From CAVQEG01 sp963711465 (lineage in GTDB: Bacteria; Bacteroidota; Ignavibacteria; OLB7), in NCBI GenBank assembly GCA_963711465.1, contig CAVQEG010000001.1:1550001-1614000 (forward strand): a stretch of 64,000 nucleotides of DNA, written 5' to 3'. The translations under genes and the position numbers were made by a program. Positions 42,261-49,859 of the stretch are shown piece after piece. The notes beneath the pieces were generated by a model. It saw only the letters and a program-made list of their open reading frames with translations. It was not told where the DNA came from and searched no databases. Numbering within the stretch: the stretch's first letter is position 1; the number at the start of each line of letters is the position of its first letter.

Positions 42261-43482
42261 ACGTGGTGTACTGGGAATTGAATCGAACGTATTCGAACGA
42301 CATATCGGTGCCCCAGCCGACCGCTTCGGCGTCCCCCTCGTTCAGACTGAGAATCACCCGCAGGTCGCTCGGCCGCAGCAGCTTCTTCAGCTCCGCCAGC
42401 GACTGGGACGTCGCCCGCCCGTTCTTCGCCACCTGAATCATCCTGTCGCTTCCCATGTAGAGATCGACCTTCTCCGGATCGAACTGAACGCCGCTGCGAC
42501 CTGCCGCCGCGATGATTCGCCCCCAGTTGGGATCGCGACCGAACAGCGCGGTCTTCACCAGCGCGGAATTCGAGATCGTCCGCACGACACGTCGCGCCGA
42601 CTCCCGATCCGGCGCATTGATCACCTTGTATTCGATGAACTTCGTCGCGCCCTCGCCGTCGGAGACGATCATCTTTGCCAGGTGCTCGCACAGCTCCCGA
42701 AGATGGTCGCGGAAGGTCGCGAAGTCCTCTCCATGCGGTTCGGTGATCATCGCGTTGCCGGCGAGTCCGTTCGAAAGGACGACTGCGATGTCGTTGGTCG
42801 ACGTATCGCCGTCGACGGTGATCATGTTGAACGTGGCATCGACGGCTTCCCGAAATGCGACGTCGAGCGCCGCGGGTGTGATCGCCGCATCGCAGGCGAT
42901 GACCGCGATCATCGTCCCCATGTCCGGATGAATCATCCCCGATCCCTTGGCGATGCCCGCCATATTTACCGTCGTGGCACCGATATCGAACCGGACGAAC
43001 CCTTCCTTCGCGAACGTATCGGTGGTCAGGATCGCATTGGCGACGAGCGACCCCGCGAGGTTGCGATCGGTGAGCTTCGAGATGTTGCGGCGGATGCCCT
43101 TGACCACCAGCTCCGTCGGGAACTTCCGTCCGATCACACCGGTTGACGCCACGATCACGTGCTCCTTCGGAATCTCGAGTTCCTCCGCCACGGTCGAGGC
43201 CATCGCCAGCGCTCCCTGCCGCCCCTGTTCGCCGGTACACGTGTTCGCATTTCCCGCGTTGATGACCACCGCGCGCGCGCGTCCGTCGCCGTTGGCGAGG
43301 TTCTCACGCGTGACCTTGATGGGTTCGGCAACGACGAGGTTGCGGGTGAACACCGCCGCGACGCTCGCAGGAACGTCCGAAGTGATGAGCGCGAGATCGC
43401 GCCGCTTCGCCTTGATGCCGATATGCGCGCCCCAGCACTTGAATCCGCGCACATCAGTGATGTTGTTGACCATTGACTGCAT
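42259..43482 (-). CDS. argJ: Glutamate N-acetyltransferase / amino-acid acetyltransferase
   Basis: 407-residue cytoplasmic enzyme of arginine synthesis that moves the acetyl group from N-acetylornithine to glutamate. The family's self-cleavage site is SGMIHPDMGTM: the nucleophile is Thr 190, preceded by Gly and not the more common Ala. Other landmarks are VINAGNANTCTGEQG (74-87), VASTGVIGR and the terminal NSQYTT. It starts 17 bp after argC in the same direction. The presence of argJ implies a cyclic acetyl pathway to ornithine. ATG at 43482; a second ATG is three codons later. Confidence 0.94.
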   Translation of the reverse strand: MQSMVNNITDVRGFKCWGAHIGIKAKRRDLALITSDVPASVAAVFTRNLVVAEPIKVTRENLANGDGRARAVVINAGNANTCTGEQGRQGALAMASTVAEELEIPKEHVIVASTGVIGRKFPTELVVKGIRRNISKLTDRNLAGSLVANAILTTDTFAKEGFVRFDIGATTVNMAGIAKGSGMIHPDMGTMIAVIACDAAITPAALDVAFREAVDATFNMITVDGDTSTNDIAVVLSNGLAGNAMITEPHGEDFATFRDHLRELCEHLAKMIVSDGEGATKFIEYKVINAPDRESARRVVRTISNSALVKTALFGRDPNWGRIIAAAGRSGVQFDPEKVDLYMGSDRMIQVAKNGRATSQSLAELKKLLRPSDLRVILSLNEGDAEAVGWGTDMSFEYVRFNSQYTT

Positions 43483-43498
43483 GTTCGGACTGCGTGTG

Positions 43499-44539
43499 TT
43501 ATGGGGAGAGCGGAACGATCTCGAGGCCCGCGCGTTCGTCGAAGCCGAACATGAGGTTCATGTTCTGAACCGCCTGTCCTGCGGCACCCTTCACGAGGTT
43601 GTCGATCACCGAGACCGTGATCACCGTCGCGGTCCGTTCATCGAGCGTGACGTAGATGTCGCAGTAATTCGAACCTCTGACGTTCTTCACCGACGGCGGC
43701 GCGTCGACCACGCGTACGAACGGTTCGCCGGCGTAATACGTGGCGACAACGGTTCGAAGCTCCGATTCAGAGATGGGTTCGCGCGGGCGGGAATACGTAG
43801 TAGCAAGAATTCCGCGATCGATCGGCAGCAGATGCGGCGTGAAGAGCAATTGCACATCATCGCCGGCAGCGATGGAGAGCGCGCGCTGCATTTCGGGCGT
43901 ATGCCGATGTGACTTCAGTGCGTACGCGAAAAAATTGTCGTTGACGTTCGGGTAATGGGTGTTGTGTTTCGCCTTTGCACCGGCTCCGGTGACGCCCGAT
44001 TTCGCGTCGACGACGATTCCCCGGTGATGGATGACGCCCTGCTGCACCAGCGGCAGCAGCGGCAGTATCGCGGAAGTCGGATAACACCCCGGATTGGCAA
44101 TCAGGCGCGCATCCCGAATCTGCTCGCGGAACAGTTCGGGCAGCCCGAACACCGCGTCCTTCAGCGCATCCGATGCGATATGCTCCTTCCCATACCACGC
44201 GAGGTATGTCTGCGGAGAATCGAGTCGAAAATCACCCGAAAGGTCGATGATGCGAAATCGATCGTAGCCGTGCGTCGCCACGAAATCCATCGAAACTCCA
44301 TGCGGGAGGGCGAGGAATACGAGGTCGAATTCGCGCGAGGCAACGTCGCCGATCCGCGTCAGTTCGAGATCGACGATGCCGCGGAATTGTTCGTGAATAT
44401 CCGAGAAGCGTTCGCCCGCACGGCTTTCGGACGTGATCGCTTCGATGGTGACATGGGGATGGTTGGTGAGAATTCGTACGAGCTCGGAGCCGGTATAACC
44501 AGTCGCTCCGACAATTCCGATTCGCTTCGGTTCGGCCAT
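43499..44539 (-). CDS. argC: N-acetyl-gamma-glutamyl-phosphate reductase
   Basis: 346-residue NADPH enzyme, third step of arginine synthesis. Rossmann motif GATGYTGSELVRIL at residues 11-24; active site ANPGCYPTSAILPL with Cys 152; catalytic His region KHNTHYPNVNDNF and HRHTPEMQ. Length is normal for the family. With argJ directly after it, this is a short arg operon; other arg genes are outside the window. A possible -7 element, TATCTTC, is on the minus strand near 44617-44623. Confidence 0.94.
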   Translation of the reverse strand: MAEPKRIGIVGATGYTGSELVRILTNHPHVTIEAITSESRAGERFSDIHEQFRGIVDLELTRIGDVASREFDLVFLALPHGVSMDFVATHGYDRFRIIDLSGDFRLDSPQTYLAWYGKEHIASDALKDAVFGLPELFREQIRDARLIANPGCYPTSAILPLLPLVQQGVIHHRGIVVDAKSGVTGAGAKAKHNTHYPNVNDNFFAYALKSHRHTPEMQRALSIAAGDDVQLLFTPHLLPIDRGILATTYSRPREPISESELRTVVATYYAGEPFVRVVDAPPSVKNVRGSNYCDIYVTLDERTATVITVSVIDNLVKGAAGQAVQNMNLMFGFDERAGLEIVPLSP

Positions 44540-44923
44540 CAGTCGTCTTCCCCGCTACAGTGATACACACCACGATCGCGCGCGGCCGCTGTGAGCAGCG
44601 GCGATCGAAACAAGCAGGGAAGATATGATTTTGAAGACCGACCGGCGGTCGCGGCTCACTTCCGCTCCACGACGGGTCGCTCCTCGGCGATCGCCGTATT
44701 GGTGCGCACAGAGCTTCTTTCGGGATCGCCGTTCGACTGTCCGCGCGTTCGCCAGTCGGCGCGGTGAGCCGTCGGTGCAGAGGTCGTTCGCGTCCTGTCA
44801 CTCACCACCGCTCCCGCTTCCCTCCGATCGGACGTTGAGAGCAGCAGCACCCTGTCGACCGGATCGCCACGCCTGAAAGCAGCGATGGCCGAAGCGACTG
44901 TGTCGCCCCGGCCATCGAATCGG
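44540..44923. other. 384-bp intergenic stretch between argC and tRNA-Ser(CGA)
   Basis: No convincing gene. Contains a possible argC promoter near 44617-44623. An 8-bp stem, GATGGCCG (44884-44891) with CGGCCATC (44909-44916), lies just after the tRNA on the minus strand and could be its terminator, though the T-run (GCTGCTTTC) is poor. Confidence 0.4.
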
Positions 44924-45011
44924 CGGAGAGGGTGAGATTCGAACTCACGGAACCCTAAAAGGGCTCAACGGTTTTCGAGACCGCCCCGTTCAACCACTCC
45001 GGCACCTCTCC
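44924..45011 (-). tRNA. tRNA-Ser, anticodon CGA
   Basis: 88-nt serine tRNA with long variable arm. The acceptor stem GGAGAGG pairs with CCTCTCC, the anticodon loop is CTCGAAA (anticodon CGA, reads UCG), and the T-loop is GTTCGAATC. The discriminator is G and CCA is not encoded (CCG follows). A TTG-N19-TATATTG promoter is at 45025-45053. Confidence 0.95.
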
Positions 45012-45024
45012 AAAAACAGACGGC

Positions 45025-45053
45025 CAATATACGAACGCGCGATGCGCGCTCAA
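45025..45053 (-). promoter_or_regulatory. Promoter of tRNA-Ser(CGA)
   Basis: TTG (complement of 45051-45053), 19 nt, TATATTG (complement of 45025-45031), 13 nt before the tRNA 5' end. One of the cleanest examples of the Bacteroidota-type promoter in the window. Confidence 0.65.
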
Positions 45054-45154
45054 GCGGGGCAATCGTAAGAATCGTTTTCCCCCGCCGAGCGGTGTCGACG
45101 TTGACGATATCTGGATGTGCGGTGGCTTGTGGCGGCGCGGGCGACGGAACAAAT

Positions 45155-45187
45155 GCGGCCGGCCGTCCCGGGGGGATGACCGGCCGC
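45155..45187 (-). terminator. GC hairpin, probable hemN terminator
   Basis: GCGGCCGG (45155-45162) pairs with CCGGCCGC (45180-45187); on the minus strand the stem is followed by ATTTGTTCC. It lies 199 bp after the hemN stop. Apart from this and the tRNA promoter, 45012-45385 shows nothing else I can support. Confidence 0.5.
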
Positions 45188-45385
45188 CGCCGCTGCACTT
45201 CGGTGGCCGTCCTGGTGCCCGTTGCGACGTCCGCCTTCCGATCGGTAGATCCCCTGTGATCCGGGCCGATCGGTGCCGTGCGCGGCAAACGCGAATTCAG
45301 CGACTCCAGTCGTGCAAAGCTACACATTGGCGTTTCGCTCACCGGACACGCCATGTCCGCATTCGGAGGCGGCCGGACGGCGGCC

Positions 45386-46750
45386 TCAGACCGTGCGGGA
45401 GTAGCGCGTCGCGTCGGTCACGAGGTACGCGTCGAACGTCATGGCGATGTTGCGCAGGAACAGTCGACCGGCATCGCTGACGACGATCCTGCGCCCCTCG
45501 AATCTCACGAGGCCGTCCTCGACGAATGTCGTCATGCGGCTTTGCACATCACCGAAGTACGCGTCGAAGTCGATCCGATGTGCTCTGGAGAACGCGTCGC
45601 GGTCGAGCTCGAGGTTGCACATCAGTGCGTTGATCGCCTCGCGACGGATCACGTCGTCATCGCTGAGTGTGATTCCGAGCGCCGCCGGAAGCCGGCCTTC
45701 GTCGAGCGCAGCGTAGTACTCCGGCAGCTTCTTGAGATTCTGAGAATACGACCGCTCGGTGCTGCCGATGGACGTGACGCCGAAGCCGAAGAGGTCACAC
45801 TCCGGATGGGTCGTGTACCCCTGGAAGTTGCGGTGCAGCCGATGCTCCCGCTGTGCGACGGCCAGTTCGTCATCTGGCCTGGCGAAGTGATCCATGCCGA
45901 TGAACACGTAGCCGGCGGCGGTGAGCGTCTCGACGACGGCTTTGAGCATCGTCATCTTCTGATCGGCAGCCGGCAGTGCCGTCTGGTCGATCACCTTCTG
46001 ATGTGGCTTGATCCAGGGAACGTAGGCGAAGTTGAACACCGCGAGCCGATCCGGTGCGATCTCGATGATCCGATCGAGCGTGCGCTGAAAGCTCTCGGGT
46101 GTCTGATGCGGAAGGCCGTAAATCAGATCGACGTTGACGCTGTCGAGACCGAATTCCTTGCACCATTCGAGCGAACGCAGGGTCTCCTCCTCCGGCTGGA
46201 GGCGGTTGATCGCCAGCTGCACGGTCTCGTCGAAGTCCTGCACACCGAGACTGGCGCGATTGAATCCCACTTCGCCGAAGGCGGCGACGTGCTCGCGTGT
46301 AAGCCGGCGCGGATCGATCTCGACGCCGATCTCGGCATCGTCGGAGACGTCGAAGTGCCGGCGGATCATTCCGCCGAGACGACGGATCTCCGTCGGCGTC
46401 AGATTGCTCGGAGAGCCGCCACCCCAGTGGATCTGCGTCACCCGCCGCCGCGTTCCGACCGTCTGGCCGAAGAGCTCCATCTCCCGATCGAGATAGTCGA
46501 GGTAGCCGCCGATGCGCTTCCGGTCGTGGGTGATCACGACGTTGCAGCCGCAGTAGTAGCAGAGTGAGGTGCAGAACGGGATGTGGAAGTACAACGACAG
46601 ATCCCGTTCGCTCCGCTGCTCGTTGTCGCGGAGAACATCTTCGAATTCTCCCTCGTTCCACGGTCGGAAGTGCGGGGCTGTCGGATAGGATGTATAGCGT
46701 GGGCCGGCGACGTCGTAGCGCCGCGCAAGGTCGATGTCGACGTTCATCAC
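45386..46750 (-). CDS. hemN: Oxygen-independent coproporphyrinogen III oxidase
   Basis: 454-residue radical-SAM enzyme that decarboxylates coproporphyrinogen III without oxygen, for haem synthesis under anaerobiosis. The [4Fe-4S] motif is FCTSLCYYCGCN (C60, C64, C67); the start RYDVAGPRYTSYPTAPHF, the GGGSPSNLT segment and the HemN C-terminal domain (ITLSDDDVIRREAINALMCN) are all present, which separates true HemN from HemW. It is classically under FNR control; here a matching operator lies 64-107 bp upstream (46813-46856). Confidence 0.94.
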   Translation of the reverse strand: MMNVDIDLARRYDVAGPRYTSYPTAPHFRPWNEGEFEDVLRDNEQRSERDLSLYFHIPFCTSLCYYCGCNVVITHDRKRIGGYLDYLDREMELFGQTVGTRRRVTQIHWGGGSPSNLTPTEIRRLGGMIRRHFDVSDDAEIGVEIDPRRLTREHVAAFGEVGFNRASLGVQDFDETVQLAINRLQPEEETLRSLEWCKEFGLDSVNVDLIYGLPHQTPESFQRTLDRIIEIAPDRLAVFNFAYVPWIKPHQKVIDQTALPAADQKMTMLKAVVETLTAAGYVFIGMDHFARPDDELAVAQREHRLHRNFQGYTTHPECDLFGFGVTSIGSTERSYSQNLKKLPEYYAALDEGRLPAALGITLSDDDVIRREAINALMCNLELDRDAFSRAHRIDFDAYFGDVQSRMTTFVEDGLVRFEGRRIVVSDAGRLFLRNIAMTFDAYLVTDATRYSRTV

Positions 46751-46812
46751 GATGCAGGGGTTCGTTCGCGGGATTCCGGAACTCGTCGGTGGCGGGCTCC
46801 GGATGTCAGACG

Positions 46813-46856
46813 CATGTTAGCGACGAAGCCCTTATCTGGACTATGACGGGAATCAT
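46813..46856 (-). promoter_or_regulatory. FNR-type operator and -7 element of hemN
   Basis: ATGAC-GGGA-ATCAT (46843-46856; TATGAC/ATCATA with flanks) is followed on the minus strand after 23 nt by TAACATG (complement of 46813-46819). The -7 element is weaker than in the other members. The rest of 46751-47093 holds only the tRNA promoter. Confidence 0.6.
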
Positions 46857-47053
46857 ATCGTGGCAGCGACGCGCAGTCGGAATCCGGAGCCGGCTCAAAG
46901 CGACAGACCACCGCATCGAGCGCGCAGTCGCCGCAGCAGCGGGCTTCTCGCGACGGAGGTCGAGCGAGTCGTGACCGGCAGTCGAGACAACCATGCCCAG
47001 CGCTGAATCTCCTGGTTACAACCGTCGCTTCGTCGCGATCTCCGGGGAGACAT

Positions 47054-47061
47054 TATCTTTG
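47054..47061 (+). promoter_or_regulatory. -7 element of tRNA-Ser(GGA)
   Basis: TATCTTTG matches the Bacteroidota -7 consensus exactly and lies 32 bp before the tRNA. No good TTG at -33 was seen. Confidence 0.5.
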
Positions 47062-47093
47062 GGGTTTGCGATGCCGCGGCGTCGCAGGGCACC

Positions 47094-47182
47094 GGGGAGG
47101 TGCCAGAGTGGTTGAATGGGACGGCCTGGAACGCCGTTATACTCCTTTTGGGGTATCGTGGGTTCGAATCCCACCCTCTCCG
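47094..47182 (+). tRNA. tRNA-Ser, anticodon GGA
   Basis: 89-nt serine tRNA with long variable arm. Acceptor GGGGAGG pairs with CCTCTCC (one G-U), anticodon loop CTGGAAC (anticodon GGA, reads UCC and UCU), T-loop GTTCGAATC, discriminator G. CCA is not encoded. Confidence 0.95.
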
Positions 47183-47189
47183 CACGATC

Positions 47190-47230
47190 GAGGTCGGGGC
47201 CGATGAGCCCCGGCCTCGTTTCGTTTTCTA
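47190..47230 (+). terminator. Terminator after tRNA-Ser(GGA)
   Basis: GAGGTCGGGGC (47190-47200) pairs with GCCCCGGCCTC (47207-47217, one G-T wobble), followed by GTTTCGTTTTC. The rest of the 379-bp gap to 47561 holds a possible -7 element TAGTTTC near 47506 for the regulator gene and nothing else I can support. Confidence 0.75.
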
Positions 47231-47561
47231 CACCCGCGCGGCACGGGACCACGCGCTGGCGGCGTGATCGCATCGCCCGTTTCGGCCACCGATGCGTGGT
47301 GTGATACTCGCGTGAGAATTGTCACCGTTGGGCGAAGCATCCGGTGCCGCCACTGACGAAATTTGCCGGCTCACGAGCGGGCGGCACCTGTTGCGTCCGG
47401 TCTGCGACCCACAACCTTCATCACGTTCAAGCGACGGTATCAATACGCACGGTACGGCACATTCTCGTGGCCACGATTGTGGGGTTCGGCCGCCGTGCGT
47501 CGTAGTTTCCGCAGGAGCCGGATTCTCCCTCATCCCGCCTTCGAATCGCTCTGAAGTCCAC

Positions 47562-48272
47562 ATGCAACGCGTCCTGATCATCGAAGACGACCCGAAGATC
47601 GCGCGGCTGGTGTCGATCCACCTGCGCGACATGGGATACGACGTGGAGATCGCTCCTGACGGCGCGTCGGGACTCGATCGCTTCGCGGCAGAGACGTGGG
47701 CGCTGGTGATCCTGGACGTGATGCTGCCGGAGATGAACGGATTCGACGTCTGCCGGAAGATCCGGGCCATCGACGAACTGACGCCAATCCTCATGCTGAC
47801 CGCGAAGTCCGAGGAGATCGACATCGTGCTCGGGCTCGAGTTGGGCGCCGACGAATATCTGACCAAGCCGTTCAGCGTCCGCGAGTTGATCGCCCGGGTG
47901 CGAGCGCTGCTGCGACGCGTCGAGACGACCGCACGCGCCGGCAGCGAACGCGAGGCGCCCGCGGAGATCCGCTACGACGGCCTGGTGATCTACCCCTCGC
48001 TGCGCCGCGTGACGATGAACGACCGGGAGATCGAGCTGACGGCCAAGGAGTATGAGCTGCTGGAATGCTTCGCGACGAATCCGGGCCGCGCCTATACCAG
48101 AGGGGAACTGCTCGAGAGCGTGTGGGGTCCGCAGTTCGACGGGTACGATCACACGGTCAATTCACTGATCAATCGCCTTCGGCGGAAGATCGAGCCCGAC
48201 CCGGCGCATCCACGATTCATCAAGACGCTCTGGGGCGTCGGCTACCGGTTCACCGACGTCGAGGAGGACTAG
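47562..48272 (+). CDS. OmpR/PhoB-family response regulator
   Basis: 236-residue two-component regulator. The receiver (residues 1-118) starts MQRVLIIEDDPKIARL, with phospho-acceptor D52 (VILDVMLP), Thr/Lys switch residues in LMLTAKS and LTKPFS. The winged helix (~135-232) has ELTAKEYELLECFATNPGRAYTRGELLESVWG and VNSLINRLRRKIE. The ATG at 47562 matches the universal receiver start; upstream in-frame codons are not supported. Paired with the membrane kinase 2 nt downstream. Confidence 0.93.
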   Translation: MQRVLIIEDDPKIARLVSIHLRDMGYDVEIAPDGASGLDRFAAETWALVILDVMLPEMNGFDVCRKIRAIDELTPILMLTAKSEEIDIVLGLELGADEYLTKPFSVRELIARVRALLRRVETTARAGSEREAPAEIRYDGLVIYPSLRRVTMNDREIELTAKEYELLECFATNPGRAYTRGELLESVWGPQFDGYDHTVNSLINRLRRKIEPDPAHPRFIKTLWGVGYRFTDVEED

Positions 48273-48274
48273 CG

Positions 48275-49759
48275 ATGCCGAAATTCCTGTCGAGTCTCTA
48301 CACGAAGCTCTCCGCCGGGTACCTGCTGCTGCTGGTGCTCTTCTGCGCGGCCAGCATCTACGTGACGATGCACACCGCGGAGCGATTCGTCGAGGAATCC
48401 GCACAGCGGCTCAACAAGGATCTCGCAGCGGGCCTGGCCTCGCAGATCGAACCGTACATCGGGGACTCGCTGGATGTGGAATCGATCCGCCACACGATGC
48501 ACGTGCTGATGGTGTTCAATCCGTGGGTGGAGATCTATCTGCTCGACGAGCACGGGAGCATCCTGACCTACATGGCCGATCCTGGGGCGGTCCGGCGCAC
48601 GTCGATTCCGCTCGAGCCGATCGAGCGGTTTCTCGCCGGCCATGAATCCTTCCCGATCCGCGACGCCGACCCGAAGAGTTCTTCCGACGACAAGATTTTC
48701 TCCGCCACACGGGTTCCGCTGCCGTCGACCAGTGGCGTTGCCCGCACGGGCTACCTCTACGTCGTCCTGCACGGCAAGGGCTACGCCTCTGCCGCTGCGA
48801 TGGTCCGCGACAACTACATCGTCAGCGGCGCGTTGGACAACATCGTGCTGCTCTTCGCATTCACGGCGCTTGCCGGACTGCTGCTCTTTGCGCTGCTGAC
48901 GCGACGGTTCCGTGATCTCACGCGCACGGTCACGGCCTTCGCCGGGGGCGAGCTCGATCAACGGGTGGAGATACGATCGGGTGACGAAATCGGACGGCTC
49001 GGCACCGCGTTCAACGAGATGGCCGATCGACTGCAGCAGAACCTGGAGGATCTCCGCCAGCGCGACGACCTGCGGCGGGAGTTCGTCGCCAACATCACGC
49101 ACGACCTGCGCAGTCCGCTCACGTCGATGCGCGGTTACGTCGAGACTGCGATGATGAAGAACGAGACGCTGACGCCCCAGGAGCGGATGGAGTACCTGCA
49201 GATCATCCTCGAGGACACGACGCTGCTCGACGCGCTGGTCAGGCAACTGCTGGAGCTGGCGGAGCTCGAGGCACCGGAGATCCGGGTGGCGCGCGAGCCG
49301 TTCCCGCCATGCGAGCTGGTGCAGGATGTGGTGATGAAATTCCGACCGAAGGCGGAGGAATTGGGCGTCGCGCTGCGATCGACGCTGGCGAACGATCTGC
49401 CGAGTGTCAGCGCCGACATCGGAATGATCGAGCGGGTGATCTCCAACCTCATCGACAACGCGCTGCGTTACACGCCGCGCGGCGGCAGCGTCGAGGTCGA
49501 CGGGGCGCGCGTCGACGGACACGTGCAGCTGCGCGTGCATGACACCGGGTACGGAATCGCAGCCGACGATCTTCCCCACATCACCGAACGGTTCTACAAG
49601 GTTCGTGGCCGCAAGGCGCGCACGTCCGGCGGGACGGGACTGGGGCTGGCGATCGTCAAACGGGTGCTGGAGCTGCACGATTCCGCGCTCGAGGTGCAGA
49701 GTGCCGAGGGGGCGGGGACGACGATGGAATTCTCACTACCAACCTCCGACGGTGCGTAG
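48275..49759 (+). CDS. Membrane histidine kinase with HAMP domain
   Basis: 494-residue sensor kinase. Two membrane helices (~12-31 and ~187-209) flank an extracytoplasmic sensor of about 155 residues with a PAS-like look (VEIYLLDEHGSILTYM). HAMP covers ~210-262, HisKA has VANITHDLRSPLTS with His 276, and HATPase_c has NLIDNALRYTP, DTGYGIA and GGTGLGLAIVKR. It starts 2 nt after the regulator stop, in GAGGAGGA-rich sequence that gives it a ribosome-binding site. Signal unknown. Confidence 0.92.
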   Translation: MPKFLSSLYTKLSAGYLLLLVLFCAASIYVTMHTAERFVEESAQRLNKDLAAGLASQIEPYIGDSLDVESIRHTMHVLMVFNPWVEIYLLDEHGSILTYMADPGAVRRTSIPLEPIERFLAGHESFPIRDADPKSSSDDKIFSATRVPLPSTSGVARTGYLYVVLHGKGYASAAAMVRDNYIVSGALDNIVLLFAFTALAGLLLFALLTRRFRDLTRTVTAFAGGELDQRVEIRSGDEIGRLGTAFNEMADRLQQNLEDLRQRDDLRREFVANITHDLRSPLTSMRGYVETAMMKNETLTPQERMEYLQIILEDTTLLDALVRQLLELAELEAPEIRVAREPFPPCELVQDVVMKFRPKAEELGVALRSTLANDLPSVSADIGMIERVISNLIDNALRYTPRGGSVEVDGARVDGHVQLRVHDTGYGIAADDLPHITERFYKVRGRKARTSGGTGLGLAIVKRVLELHDSALEVQSAEGAGTTMEFSLPTSDGA

Positions 49760-49816
49760 ATCACACCGCCGGAGGGCTCCGGGCGGTCCGCGTACTGCTC
49801 CGGCCGACTCCATCCG

Positions 49817-49823
49817 TATATTG
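49817..49823 (+). promoter_or_regulatory. -7 element TATATTG before the IPT-like barrel gene
   Basis: TATATTG, with CTG 19 nt upstream in place of TTG, lies 37 bp before the ATG at 49860. Confidence 0.4.
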
Positions 49824-49859
49824 GCGCCTCCCCTGCCCGACCAACCAACTGCCTTCACC

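Noticed and set aside
44656..44850. 64-codon minus-strand frame between argC and tRNA-Ser(CGA)
   Set aside because: Arg/Thr/Ser-rich composition like shadow frames and no ribosome-binding site.
47312..47325. Palindrome GTGAG-AATT-GTCAC similar to the FNR-type operator
   Set aside because: The half-sites differ from ATGAC and no TAnnTTG element lies 22-23 nt away on either side.
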